Shown: positions 1-6,514 of the stretch, one piece after another | Layout of the letters: each line of letters begins with the position of its first letter | Position numbering within the stretch: the first letter of the stretch is position 1 | Source of the DNA: Planctomycetota bacterium | Lineage (GTDB): Bacteria; Planctomycetota; Planctomycetia; Pirellulales; Pirellulaceae | DNA: 7,609 bases | Assembly: GCA_023417165.1 (NCBI GenBank) | Contig: JAEZGD010000371.1 | Span: 1-7,609, forward strand | Direction: 5' to 3' | Position numbers and translations under genes: made by a program | The notes under the pieces: model-generated | Told to the model about the DNA's origin: nothing | The model's database searches: none | The model's input: only the letters and a program-made list of their open reading frames with translations

Positions 1-1111
1 GGCGAGGCAAACGAATCTCGCCACGTGCGGCTAGTTGCGTGGCGATGCGCGCCAGATGTTCCTGAGCGCGTTCGATATCGCGTAAACGGACCGCGCCGAG
101 CTGTTCCATCTTGCGCTGCAGCGCGCGCGCGTCGCCCGGCGGAAGTTGACTGAGCAACCGATCGACCAATTCCGGAGTCGCACCCGCCAAAGCCAGCAGC
201 GAAACCTGCACGTCAGCGGCCCGCAATAATCTGGCCCAAGCGCGATCGTCGAGCTGCGCAAGTTGTGCAAACTCAATCGCAGGCGGAGCGAGCGGCGCTT
301 CCTGACGCGTGCTTTTGACCAAGCGCTCGGCCGGAGACTCGGGCGTTTCCAAGCGGCGGCGCGGCATGGTGGGCATCTGCGGCGCAGCGGCTTTGTGCAC
401 CACTGCGGGCGCGACTTGCTCGGCCAGTTGTTGATCGCGGCGCGCGACGTTTTGCACCAGTTGTTCGCGCGCTTCGCCAGCCGCGTTCAGAATCGCTTCC
501 AAGGTGGCAACGCCGCTGCCACGGCGACGCGCGCGTTGCAAATCTTTGGCTAACACCACTTCTAGGCCACGTTCGACTTCGCGCACCACTTCGCTATCCA
601 TCTCTTCGATGGTGGCGACACGTTCGAGCACTTCGGCCTGTAACTCTGCCGAAAAGTGCGCGACCAACGAGGCGGCCTTCGCCGGCGGCAAGTGCGCCAG
701 CACCACCGCAATCGTCTGCGGATGCTCGCGTTGCAAATGCCTGGCGATGGTGTCGCAAGCAGCCTCGTGCAGAAAGCTGAAAGGTTTGGGTGGCGGCTCT
801 GCTGCCGTTAAAATGGTTGCAGGTTGCTGCGCCGCAGACGGTGGCAACGTCGCCAACGAACCCGCGAGTTCGATGCCATCGTCGATGGTGGTCGTAGCGA
901 CTGGGCTGTCATTACCCAGGAACTCGGCAATCACGGCTTCCTGTTCGTGCGGCGGAATATCACCTAGCTCCAGCACCGCATCGCGCACGCGGCGTGCCTG
1001 CGCTTCGCCCATTTGATCGAGCAAAGCGTCCGCGCTGCGCGCGTCGAGCGAGCTGATCAGAATGGCGGCTTTGCGAAGTGCCGGCGAAAGCTTCATAGTG
1101 GCGATACTCAT
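1..1111 (-). CDS. fliG: Flagellar motor switch protein FliG, divergent; 3' end cut by window edge
   Basis: FliG sits on the cytoplasmic face of the MS-ring, binds FliF with its N-terminal domain and meets the stator with its C-terminal domain. The frame is open for 370 codons from the ATG at 1111 to the window edge with no stop. Residues 10-66 match FliG-N (ALRKAAILISSLD). Residues 111-232 match the middle domain, with the family motif EHPQT at 129-133. Residues 286-370 match FliG-C (LDDRAW, ALAG, VRLRDIE, ARGEI). Family proteins end about 10-15 residues after GEI, so little is missing. Oddities: about 40 extra Pro/Ala-rich residues replace the MFxF hinge (roughly 234-280), the N/M linker (67-110) is also Pro/Ala-rich, and the torque-helix charges differ (A309, G326, R333, K334, with R342 kept). 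The start lies 8 nt after the fliF stop with no clear ribosome site, so translation is probably coupled; ATG at 1096 is an alternative start. Family assignment is firm; function as a standard switch protein is inferred. Confidence 0.9.
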   Translation of the reverse strand, partial: MSIATMKLSPALRKAAILISSLDARSADALLDQMGEAQARRVRDAVLELGDIPPHEQEAVIAEFLGNDSPVATTTIDDGIELAGSLATLPPSAAQQPATILTAAEPPPKPFSFLHEAACDTIARHLQREHPQTIAVVLAHLPPAKAASLVAHFSAELQAEVLERVATIEEMDSEVVREVERGLEVVLAKDLQRARRRGSGVATLEAILNAAGEAREQLVQNVARRDQQLAEQVAPAVVHKAAAPQMPTMPRRRLETPESPAERLVKSTRQEAPLAPPAIEFAQLAQLDDRAWARLLRAADVQVSLLALAGATPELVDRLLSQLPPGDARALQRKMEQLGAVRLRDIERAQEHLARIATQLAARGEIRLPR

Positions 1112-1119
1112 ACTTTGAT

Positions 1120-2793
1120 TCAGGCGGCGTCACCGATCCAGGCCCGCAACACGGTGGCGGCGGCATCCGGATCTTCTTTGACCATCTCTTTCAATTCATC
1201 GCGTAGCGACGGCCCATTGGCGTTGAAACGCCGCCGCGGCATCTTGACGGTGGCCGGTTCGTCGGCGTTGGTTTCGCCGGCCGCTGCGGTGCTGGCGTGC
1301 GAGGCGGCCTGGTTCTCTGTTGCCGCCACAGGGGTCGGCGCTGTCGTCGAGCCTTGCAACATGCTGCGCATCATCAGCAGGCTGAACAGGCCCAGTAGAA
1401 TCATGCCGATCGTCTGCCAGTTGGCCGCCAGCCAGGACGTCGCTTGCTCGGCCACGCCGGGCGCTTCGATCGGTGTCTGTGCCAAGTCGTGAAACGACGT
1501 GACCACCACCGGGACGAACGGATCGTTGCCCGTATCGGGACGCGGCAACAACTTCACCACGGTGTCTTCGATGCGTTTCTTCTGTTCGGCTTCAATCTTG
1601 TCGAGATCCGCCTGCGCGACTTGCTTGGGCTGTTCGCCGGGGACGGGCGGATTGCGTTCCTGCCAGATTTTGCGGTAGTAGCTCATCGGCACATCGACCA
1701 CCACTTGCACCTGGCGCGGCGTCAGCGGAGCACGGCGCGAGGTGATATGGTCCTGACCGACGACGGACGCTTGCGAGTTCCCCGTGCGCTCGGTCGTGGA
1801 TTGAGCTCCCCGCTCTTGCGACACTTGGGCCGGTGCATTGACCATGCTATTGGGGACCGCGCCGGGTCGCCCTGCGGTCGTGGGCATGGTCGACGAGATG
1901 TTCTCGTTAGACTCGGTCGTCTGCACGGCGACCGACTTCGGATCGAGTTTGTGGCTGTGCGTCTGATGCAGCAAATCGGGATCGAGATCGACGTTCACTC
2001 CCACCACCACGCCAGGAATCATCCGCAAGCGGTCATAGATCTTCGCTTGCCAGTCGCGTTCGAAACGCTGCTTCGCCTCTGCATACAGGTGGTCGTCGCC
2101 GCTGCCCAGGCCATCGGGCGATTGCCCGGCATACGAACGCCCGGACGAGATGTCCGTGACCGTGACGCTGTTGCGATCGAGGCCTGCATAAGCTCCCGCC
2201 ACCGTGTTGCGAATCGCGCGAATCTGGTCCGGCGAGATTTCGCTGCCTAGCGAGGGCTTCACCGCCACCATGGCGCTTTTTTCTTTGCGACGCGGAAAGC
2301 CCGGCTTGTCGATTTCGTCGTACGTGACGGTGGCAATCTCGATGCCTTGCATCCGAGAAATGATCAGCGACAGTTCGCGCTGCTTGGCCGTTTGCACGCG
2401 CAAGTCCAGCGACTTGCTGGACATAAACGGGTTCTCGCCGGCAGCGGCCGTATTGAGCGCGGTGCCAAAGTCGGAAGGGAGCGCGTTGTTCTCGGCCAGT
2501 GCGGCCAGGTACGCAGATTTCTCGCCGCGCGGGATCTTGATCTTGTTGCCGACGATTTCGGACTTCGCCAGATTCGCCTTGGCAAAGGCAGCTTCAGCCA
2601 GCGCGATCTCGGCGCTGCTGAATTCACGACCTCCCAAGAGCAATTCGTCGGCGCTCGAAGTCTGGACGCGAAACAGATACAGCAAGCTGACGACGATCGC
2701 CACCAGCAGCAAGCCCGCAGTTACGCGAGCGCCGGGCGTCATCGAGCGAAACAGGTCGCTGACTTGTGCGAATGCTTTGTTGAGAAAGTCCAT
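1120..2793 (-). CDS. fliF: Flagellar MS-ring protein FliF
   Basis: FliF forms the inner-membrane MS-ring, the base on which rod, switch and export gate assemble. The 557-residue length is normal for the family. A first membrane segment spans about residues 23-41 (AGLLLVAIVVSLLYLF). It is followed by the YscJ/FliF ring-building region: DELLLGG near 49-55, the FMSSKSLDLRVQTAKQREL stretch, and the SGRSYAG segment. A second membrane segment lies near 460-477 (IGMILLGLFSLLMM). The C-terminal tail, about 529-557, is the FliG-binding peptide (SLRDELKEMVKEDPDAAATV, then LRAW). The ATG at 2793 is preceded by a strong ribosome site, GAGGGAG at 2802-2808, 8 nt upstream, which fixes the start. fliE lies 58 nt upstream with a palindrome in the gap, and fliG begins 8 nt after the stop. 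The tail between membrane segment 2 and the FliG-binding peptide is Ala/Thr-rich and poorly conserved, as usual. No defect seen. Confidence 0.97.
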   Translation of the reverse strand: MDFLNKAFAQVSDLFRSMTPGARVTAGLLLVAIVVSLLYLFRVQTSSADELLLGGREFSSAEIALAEAAFAKANLAKSEIVGNKIKIPRGEKSAYLAALAENNALPSDFGTALNTAAAGENPFMSSKSLDLRVQTAKQRELSLIISRMQGIEIATVTYDEIDKPGFPRRKEKSAMVAVKPSLGSEISPDQIRAIRNTVAGAYAGLDRNSVTVTDISSGRSYAGQSPDGLGSGDDHLYAEAKQRFERDWQAKIYDRLRMIPGVVVGVNVDLDPDLLHQTHSHKLDPKSVAVQTTESNENISSTMPTTAGRPGAVPNSMVNAPAQVSQERGAQSTTERTGNSQASVVGQDHITSRRAPLTPRQVQVVVDVPMSYYRKIWQERNPPVPGEQPKQVAQADLDKIEAEQKKRIEDTVVKLLPRPDTGNDPFVPVVVTSFHDLAQTPIEAPGVAEQATSWLAANWQTIGMILLGLFSLLMMRSMLQGSTTAPTPVAATENQAASHASTAAAGETNADEPATVKMPRRRFNANGPSLRDELKEMVKEDPDAAATVLRAWIGDAA

Positions 2794-2821
2794 CCGTGGA
2801 GCTCCCTCGATTCCTTCCTGG

Positions 2822-2844
2822 TGGCTAAAGCCGGGCTTTAGCCA
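2822..2844. repeat. 23-bp palindrome in the fliE-fliF gap (REP-like candidate)
   Basis: Two perfect 11-nt arms (TGGCTAAAGCC at 2822-2832 and its complement at 2834-2844) flank a single central G at 2833. It fills much of the 58-nt gap between fliE and fliF. Neither strand has a T-run after it, so it does not look like an intrinsic terminator. The arm sequence resembles short palindromes I associate with planctomycete intergenic DNA, but I cannot count copies here. It could be a dispersed REP-like element, an RNA processing or stability site separating rod and MS-ring messages, or both. Confidence 0.75.
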
Positions 2845-2851
2845 AACTTAA

Positions 2852-3163
2852 CTAGATGCGAACGTCCTTGATCTCTTGATATGCCGTCACCAACTTATTG
2901 CGGATCTGCATCATCATGCGAAAGGTCAGGTCAGCCTTTTGCACGGCCGTCAACACTTCCGCCGGATTCACATCGCCGCCGGTCATCAATGTCTCGACCG
3001 CCTTGTCGGCGTCGGCCTGCATGTTGTTGACCTGCTCGAGCGACTCAATCAGGAAGTTCTTAAACTCTGACTTCTCGACCGTGTTGCTGGGTATCAGGCC
3101 CGGCGATGTCGCGGCCGTCGGCAGAGTCGGCGGCGTCAGCGGCGTTCCGGCGATACGTGACAT
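2852..3163 (-). CDS. fliE: Flagellar hook-basal body protein FliE (MS-ring/rod junction)
   Basis: FliE is a small exported protein that joins the MS-ring to the proximal rod and helps open the export gate. The 103-residue length is typical. The N-terminus (1-30) is Pro/Thr-rich and probably flexible. Residues 34-60 form the first helix (FKNFLIESLEQVNNMQADAD). The C-terminal block 70-103 carries the strongest family signature, VLTAVQKADLTFRMMMQIRN followed by KLVTAYQEI. The ATG at 3163 has AGGAGA 7 nt upstream (3171-3176), so the start is secure. It lies 27 nt after flgC, and a small hairpin over the flgC stop precedes its ribosome site. The flgB-flgC-fliE-fliF-fliG order is the classical basal-body operon. 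No anomalies. Confidence 0.96.
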   Translation of the reverse strand: MSRIAGTPLTPPTLPTAATSPGLIPSNTVEKSEFKNFLIESLEQVNNMQADADKAVETLMTGGDVNPAEVLTAVQKADLTFRMMMQIRNKLVTAYQEIKDVRI

Positions 3164-3183
3164 TGATCAGTCTCCTGCTACTA

Positions 3184-3199
3184 CTCGCCGCTAGGCGAG
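3184..3199 (-). other. Small stem-loop spanning the flgC stop codon
   Basis: On the minus strand CTCGCC (3199-3194) pairs with GGCGAG (3189-3184) around a four-base loop TAGC containing the flgC TAG stop. The stem is 6 bp and ends 7 nt before the AGGAGA of fliE. It may modulate coupling between flgC and fliE, but a stem this short can arise by chance in GC-rich DNA. Confidence 0.35.
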
Positions 3200-3613
3200 A
3201 ATCCGCAACGTTTGCTGCGCCATGCCTTTGGACACTTCCATCACGCCAATGTTGGCTTCATAGGCACGCGTGGCTTCCAGCGCATCGACCATTTCGGTGG
3301 TCATGTTGACGTTGGGATAAGCCACATAGCCTTTGTACTTCCCGCTTTGAATGGCCAGCGGGCTGTTGGGTTCGTACTTGTAACGTGGTTCCACGGTTTC
3401 GGTCTCGACCGCCGCCACTTTGACCCCCATCGCGCCTTGCGGCGTTTTCAGTTGGTCGTCCGTTTGCAGCACGACGTACCGCGCCTGATACGGGGCGATT
3501 TCGCCGTCTTCATTTCGGGTGGTCGACATGTTCGCCATGTTGCTGCTGATCGCGTTTAAGCGGATGCGTTGGGCGACCAGCGCGCTGGTGCTGATATCAA
3601 GGGCTGGAATCAT
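3191..3613 (-). CDS. flgC: Flagellar proximal rod protein FlgC
   Basis: FlgC is a structural protein of the proximal rod, exported through the flagellar type III apparatus without a cleaved signal peptide. The 140-residue length is typical. The N-terminal rod/hook signature is at 23-33 (SSNMANMSTTR, a variant of SSNxANxxTTR). The FlgC-specific C-terminal block is at 100-138 (PNVNMTTEMVDALEATRAYE, then ANIGVMEVSKG and QQTLRIL). Both ends are predicted helices that form the axial core with FlgB and other rod proteins. The ATG at 3613 has AAGGAAA 7 nt upstream (3621-3627). It lies 55 nt after flgB and 27 nt before fliE. The middle (about 34-99) is the variable domain. No anomalies. Confidence 0.97.
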   Translation of the reverse strand: MIPALDISTSALVAQRIRLNAISSNMANMSTTRNEDGEIAPYQARYVVLQTDDQLKTPQGAMGVKVAAVETETVEPRYKYEPNSPLAIQSGKYKGYVAYPNVNMTTEMVDALEATRAYEANIGVMEVSKGMAQQTLRILA

Positions 3614-3668
3614 AACGATTTTTCCTTAAAGTCGCGCGGTCAATTGTTCCGATTCTTGGCCGCTGCTA

Positions 3669-4082
3669 TCACACCCGTTCGCTGACCGCCGTTTGCAGTA
3701 ACCGAAACTGGCTGGTCATCACCGTAATCGCCAGGCTGTGCATCAATTGGTTCTGGCTGACCTCGTTGACCTGCTGCTCCAGACTGACATTGGTTTGGTC
3801 GTGGTACAGGACGTCTTTGAGCGATTCGCGGACGCGTTGCATTTTGGCGTCGACGCCCTCGTCAATCAGGCCGGGCGAGAGCGGCTCGCGCTTTTGGTCC
3901 CGCGTTTCGATTGCCTCTCGCAAGCGCTGCTGGAAGTTATCTACCGACAAGTCCCGCACCCGATACCCAGGCGTGCCATAGTTGGCCAGGTTGCCTGCCA
4001 GCACTTCGTGCCGAGCATGCGAGAAGCCAATCACCTCTTGCAGCACGGGCAGCGCGGTCGCGTTAAACATGTCAGGGATCAT
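3669..4082 (-). CDS. flgB: Flagellar proximal rod protein FlgB
   Basis: FlgB is a proximal rod subunit at the base of the flagellar axis, placed on FliE and exported by the flagellar type III system. The 137-residue length is usual. The rod signature is at 31-40 (NLANYGTPGY, the ANxxTPGY motif), and the C-terminal helix block (SLEQQVNEVSQNQLMHSLAI, then TSQFRLLQTAV) is characteristic. The ATG at 4082 is preceded by AAGGA at 4092-4096 with 9-nt spacing; Met5 at 4070 is a less well placed alternative start. It is the first gene of the rod/MS-ring block. A sigma-54 promoter at 4111-4126 predicts a leader of only about 18 nt, so expression should depend on the activator encoded just upstream. Confidence 0.96.
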   Translation of the reverse strand: MIPDMFNATALPVLQEVIGFSHARHEVLAGNLANYGTPGYRVRDLSVDNFQQRLREAIETRDQKREPLSPGLIDEGVDAKMQRVRESLKDVLYHDQTNVSLEQQVNEVSQNQLMHSLAITVMTSQFRLLQTAVSERV

Positions 4083-4110
4083 TGCATGGAATCCTTGCTA
4101 GCGAACACTA

Positions 4111-4126
4111 TGCAACTGGCGCGCCA
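4111..4126 (-). promoter_or_regulatory. Sigma-54 (RpoN) promoter for flgB-flgC-fliE-fliF-fliG
   Basis: On the minus strand the site reads TGGCGCG-CCAG-TTGCA, against the consensus TGGCACG-N4-TTGCW. It has the invariant GG (4125-4124) and GC (4113-4112) separated by exactly 10 nt. Counting 12 nt from the GC puts the transcription start near 4100, about 18 nt before the flgB ATG and just before its ribosome site. The -24 box lies in a perfect 10-bp palindrome (TGGCGCGCCA, 4117-4126). The gene immediately upstream encodes a sigma-54 activator, which strongly supports this call. I found no convincing activator-binding dyad in 4127-4214. Confidence 0.85.
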
Positions 4127-4214
4127 CTGCGAACGTAGCGTGGCGTGCTGATACGATGCTCTGTCGATTCGCAATTTCTGCTGCTGGCATGTGGCAACTT
4201 TTGCCGGTTGATGG

Positions 4215-5624
4215 TCAGGTCTTGGCGAACGAACGATCGCGTGGTCCATAGCCGTAAGCACGCATCTTGTTGGCGAGCGTCCGCACGCCAATGCCGAGCG
4301 CCTCGGCTGTCTTGCCGCGATGGCCGCCAAATTTTTCTAAGGTCGCTTCGATCATCTGACGCTCGACGTCTTCGAGCCGCGCCACGCCCGGTGCACTATC
4401 CGCTGCTCTGCCGACGTCGGCGTGTCCGCTGCTGCCAGAAAGCCACGGTGCGAGGTCGCGGGCGTCAATCGTGGCATCGTAGGCGAGCACGGTCGCGCGG
4501 GTCATCAAATTCTCAAGCTCGCGCACGTTGCCTGGCCAGTCGTAGGCACTCAGCAAATCCACAGCGGCGGGCGCTAGCACGCAGGCGGTTCGCTCCAAGC
4601 GTTGCGCCGCGGCTGACAAAAAGTATTGAGCCAAAAGCGGCACATCTTCGCGACGTTCGCGCAGCGCTGGGACCTGCACTGGTACCACCGCGAGGCGGAA
4701 GTAAAGGTCTTCGCGAAACTTGCCGGCCGCAACTTCTTGCCGCAGATGGCGGTTCGTCGTGGCGACGACGCGCACGTCCACGCGCCGCGTTTCGCTGGAA
4801 CCGACACGCTCAAACGCGCGCTCTTGCAGCACGCGCAAGAGCTTCGCTTGCAGCGACAGCTCGATCTCGGTCACTTCGTCCAACAGGAGCGTGCCGGTAT
4901 CGGCCAGTTCAAAGCGACCGGTGCGTGGCGCATCGGCGCTAGTGAATGCACCGCGCTCGTGACCGAACAGTTCGCTCTCCATCAGGCTGGGCGAAAGCGC
5001 CGGGCAGTTCAGCCCTACGAAGGGTCCGTTCGCCCGGCGACTGGCGGCATGCAGATACTTGGCGACCAGTTCCTTGCCAGTACCGCTTTCGCCGGTGATT
5101 AACACGGTTTCGTTCGTCGGCGCGATTTGATCCAGCACTTGCCGCATCCGCCGCATCGCCTGGCTATCACCGATCATCGCTGGGGTCGCAGCGCCGCTGG
5201 CGGCCGGCATGCAGGCACGCTTCTCGCCGACCGAGGCTTGTCGCAAGGCGCGGTCAACGAGCGTTTCCAGTTGCTCGACGTCAAACGGCTTTTCGATATA
5301 GTCGAACGCCCCATGGCGCATTGCTTCCACCGCGGTGCCGACCGACGCGTACGCGGTCAGCATCGCCACCTGGGCATCAACGCGACGCTTCTCCAACTCG
5401 CGAATGAACTCCAGGCCATTCATGCCTGGCATTTGTAGGTCGGTCAGAATCACATCAAACGATTGGCGCGCAATCGTGGAGAGCGCTTCGCTGGCGCTGG
5501 CGCAACACACGACCGTATGGCCGCCGTGGCGCAGGATATCCGCCGTCGATTCGCGCGCTTGCGCGTGATCATCGACGACCAAGATCCGCCCGGTGGTTGG
5601 TTCTGTTCGCTTTCGGCCGCTCAT
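4215..5624 (-). CDS. Sigma-54-dependent response regulator, FlrC/FleR type (GAFTSA variant)
   Basis: This NtrC-family activator would remodel closed RNA polymerase-sigma-54 complexes by ATP hydrolysis, probably at the flgB promoter. It has 469 residues. Receiver domain 12-130: acidic pair D18/D19, phospho-acceptor D62, T90 and K112. AAA+ domain about 150-395: Walker A GESGTGKE at 178-185, the sigma-54-contact loop GAFTSA at 225-230 (usually GAFTGA), Walker B LLLDE at 246-250, arginine-finger region FREDLYFR at 303-310, sensor II GNVREL at 365-370. A Fis-type helix-turn-helix lies at about 418-457 (GKTAEALGIGVRTLANKM). The ATG at 5624 overlaps the kinase stop as ATGA and has GGAG 8 nt upstream (5633-5636). 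The frame stays open up to 5867, but that part is Arg-rich, lies inside the kinase gene and does not belong to the receiver fold. The intact receiver separates it from FleQ/FlrA masters. Placement before flgB argues for a flagellar class regulator; the exact name is inferred. Confidence 0.93.
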   Translation of the reverse strand: MSGRKRTEPTTGRILVVDDHAQARESTADILRHGGHTVVCCASASEALSTIARQSFDVILTDLQMPGMNGLEFIRELEKRRVDAQVAMLTAYASVGTAVEAMRHGAFDYIEKPFDVEQLETLVDRALRQASVGEKRACMPAASGAATPAMIGDSQAMRRMRQVLDQIAPTNETVLITGESGTGKELVAKYLHAASRRANGPFVGLNCPALSPSLMESELFGHERGAFTSADAPRTGRFELADTGTLLLDEVTEIELSLQAKLLRVLQERAFERVGSSETRRVDVRVVATTNRHLRQEVAAGKFREDLYFRLAVVPVQVPALRERREDVPLLAQYFLSAAAQRLERTACVLAPAAVDLLSAYDWPGNVRELENLMTRATVLAYDATIDARDLAPWLSGSSGHADVGRAADSAPGVARLEDVERQMIEATLEKFGGHRGKTAEALGIGVRTLANKMRAYGYGPRDRSFAKT

Positions 5625-6511
5625 GCCGCGCGCTCCGCTGCAAGGGTTGGAAAGCGCAACGTAAACGCCGCGCCTCCTTCTGGACAGTTCGAAACCGAGA
5701 CGCTGCCGGCGTGTGCTTCGGCAATGCGTTGTACGATCGCCAGGCCCAGGCCGGTCCCTTCGCGCTTGGTCGTAAAGAAGGGCTCGAACAAGCGCTCGGC
5801 CACTTCGTTCGGCACGCCTGCGCCGCTGTCGGCGACTTCGATCTCGAAGCCGCGCGACCCGCGCCACGACGTGACGACCAACTCGCCCCCTTCCGGCATC
5901 GCATCAATCGCATTCAGCACCAGGTTCAACACCGCACGCCGTAGCATGTCGCGATCGACCGACAGTGGCGCGTCGCTGGCGAGTTCGAGCCGACACGAGA
6001 TGCGCTGGGCGGCCAGTTGCGGCGCTAGGCTTTCGACGATCTCGCCAATTAAGCCGCGCACGTCCACGAATCGGCGCTGCGGCTCGCGGTCGGCGGTGAA
6101 GGTCAGCAAGTCATCGACGGTGGTCTCGAGCGCGCTCAGCCCCACGCCGATCTTGCTGACGACGTCGCTGCTGCCAGCGTCCTGATTGAGCCGACGCTTG
6201 AGCAGGCTCAGATATAGTTTCATAGGCACGAGGCTGTTACGCACTTCGTGAGCAACGTGCGCCGCCATCTGTCCCAAGTCGGCCAGGCGGTTCTTGCGCG
6301 CCAGCTCGCGATTCTTGGCTTCCAACTCGTCGGTCAAACGCTTCACTTCTTCGCGCAGCGCTTGATGCGTTTGCTGCAAGCGATCGGTCGCGGTTTGCCA
6401 CGCTTGCAACAGCGTCGACAGATCGAGCTCCGGCGCCAGCGCGTCCATTGCCGGTTCGACCGGTTCATCGTCCACACGCACCAGGCGCAGATGAGGAGGG
6501 ATCTCTGGCAT
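5621..6511 (-). CDS. Soluble sensor histidine kinase, FlrB/FleS/AtoS type
   Basis: This kinase would autophosphorylate and pass phosphate to D62 of the regulator encoded next. It has 296 residues. Residues 1-40 are an acidic leader without known domain, 41-75 a predicted coiled coil (TDRLQQTHQALREEVKRLTD, then ELEAKNREL), and 76-140 the dimerisation/phosphoacceptor domain with H88 in AHEVRN. The ATPase domain has an N-box (NLVLNAIDAM, 196-205), G1 DSGAGVP (228-234), F-box FEPFFTTK (242-249) and G2 GTGLGLAI (252-259). All catalytic motifs look intact. No signal peptide, membrane segment or PAS/GAF domain is visible, so the signal is probably cytoplasmic and enters through the coiled coil or a partner protein. 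The ATG at 6511 is 3 nt after the upstream stop, with GGAG (6521-6524) 9 nt before it; the 3' end overlaps the regulator by 4 nt. AtoS/NtrB-like naming is possible; context favours a flagellar role. Confidence 0.92.
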   Translation of the reverse strand: MPEIPPHLRLVRVDDEPVEPAMDALAPELDLSTLLQAWQTATDRLQQTHQALREEVKRLTDELEAKNRELARKNRLADLGQMAAHVAHEVRNSLVPMKLYLSLLKRRLNQDAGSSDVVSKIGVGLSALETTVDDLLTFTADREPQRRFVDVRGLIGEIVESLAPQLAAQRISCRLELASDAPLSVDRDMLRRAVLNLVLNAIDAMPEGGELVVTSWRGSRGFEIEVADSGAGVPNEVAERLFEPFFTTKREGTGLGLAIVQRIAEAHAGSVSVSNCPEGGAAFTLRFPTLAAERAA

Positions 6512-6514
6512 GGC

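Noticed and set aside
960..1166. 68-codon minus-strand frame at the fliF-fliG junction
   Set aside because: It overlaps both genes in another frame and has no recognisable sequence; fliF and fliG account for the region.
1444..2250. 268-codon plus-strand reading frame opposite fliF
   Set aside because: It lies antisense to a clear fliF, is His/Arg/Gln-rich with no domain pattern, and is expected by chance from GC-rich codon use. The plus-strand frames at 4145-4942 and 5463-6185 are rejected for the same reason.
2822..2844. Palindrome as a rho-independent terminator
   Set aside because: No T-run follows it on either strand, and stopping there would cut fliF and fliG from their operon.
4117..4131. 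Divergent sigma-54 promoter on the plus strand
   Set aside because: The palindrome gives TGGC on the plus strand, but GG-to-GC spacing is 9 nt rather than 10, and no plus-strand gene follows.
4193..4205. Terminator after the response regulator (GGCAA/TTGCC inverted repeat)
   Set aside because: The stem is only 5 bp with no T-run on the minus strand; read-through into flgB remains possible.
4127..4214. Activator-binding (upstream activating) dyad before the flgB promoter
   Set aside because: Only weak half-matches were found (for example GATACGA versus TCGATTC, 5 of 7 paired), too poor to call an enhancer site; the enhancer could also lie in the regulator gene or downstream.
5625..5867. N-terminal extension of the response regulator by 81 residues
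   Set aside because: The frame is open, but the added sequence is Arg-rich, lies wholly within the kinase gene and has no homology to the receiver. The ATG at 5624 has GGAG at good spacing and an ATGA overlap with the kinase stop.
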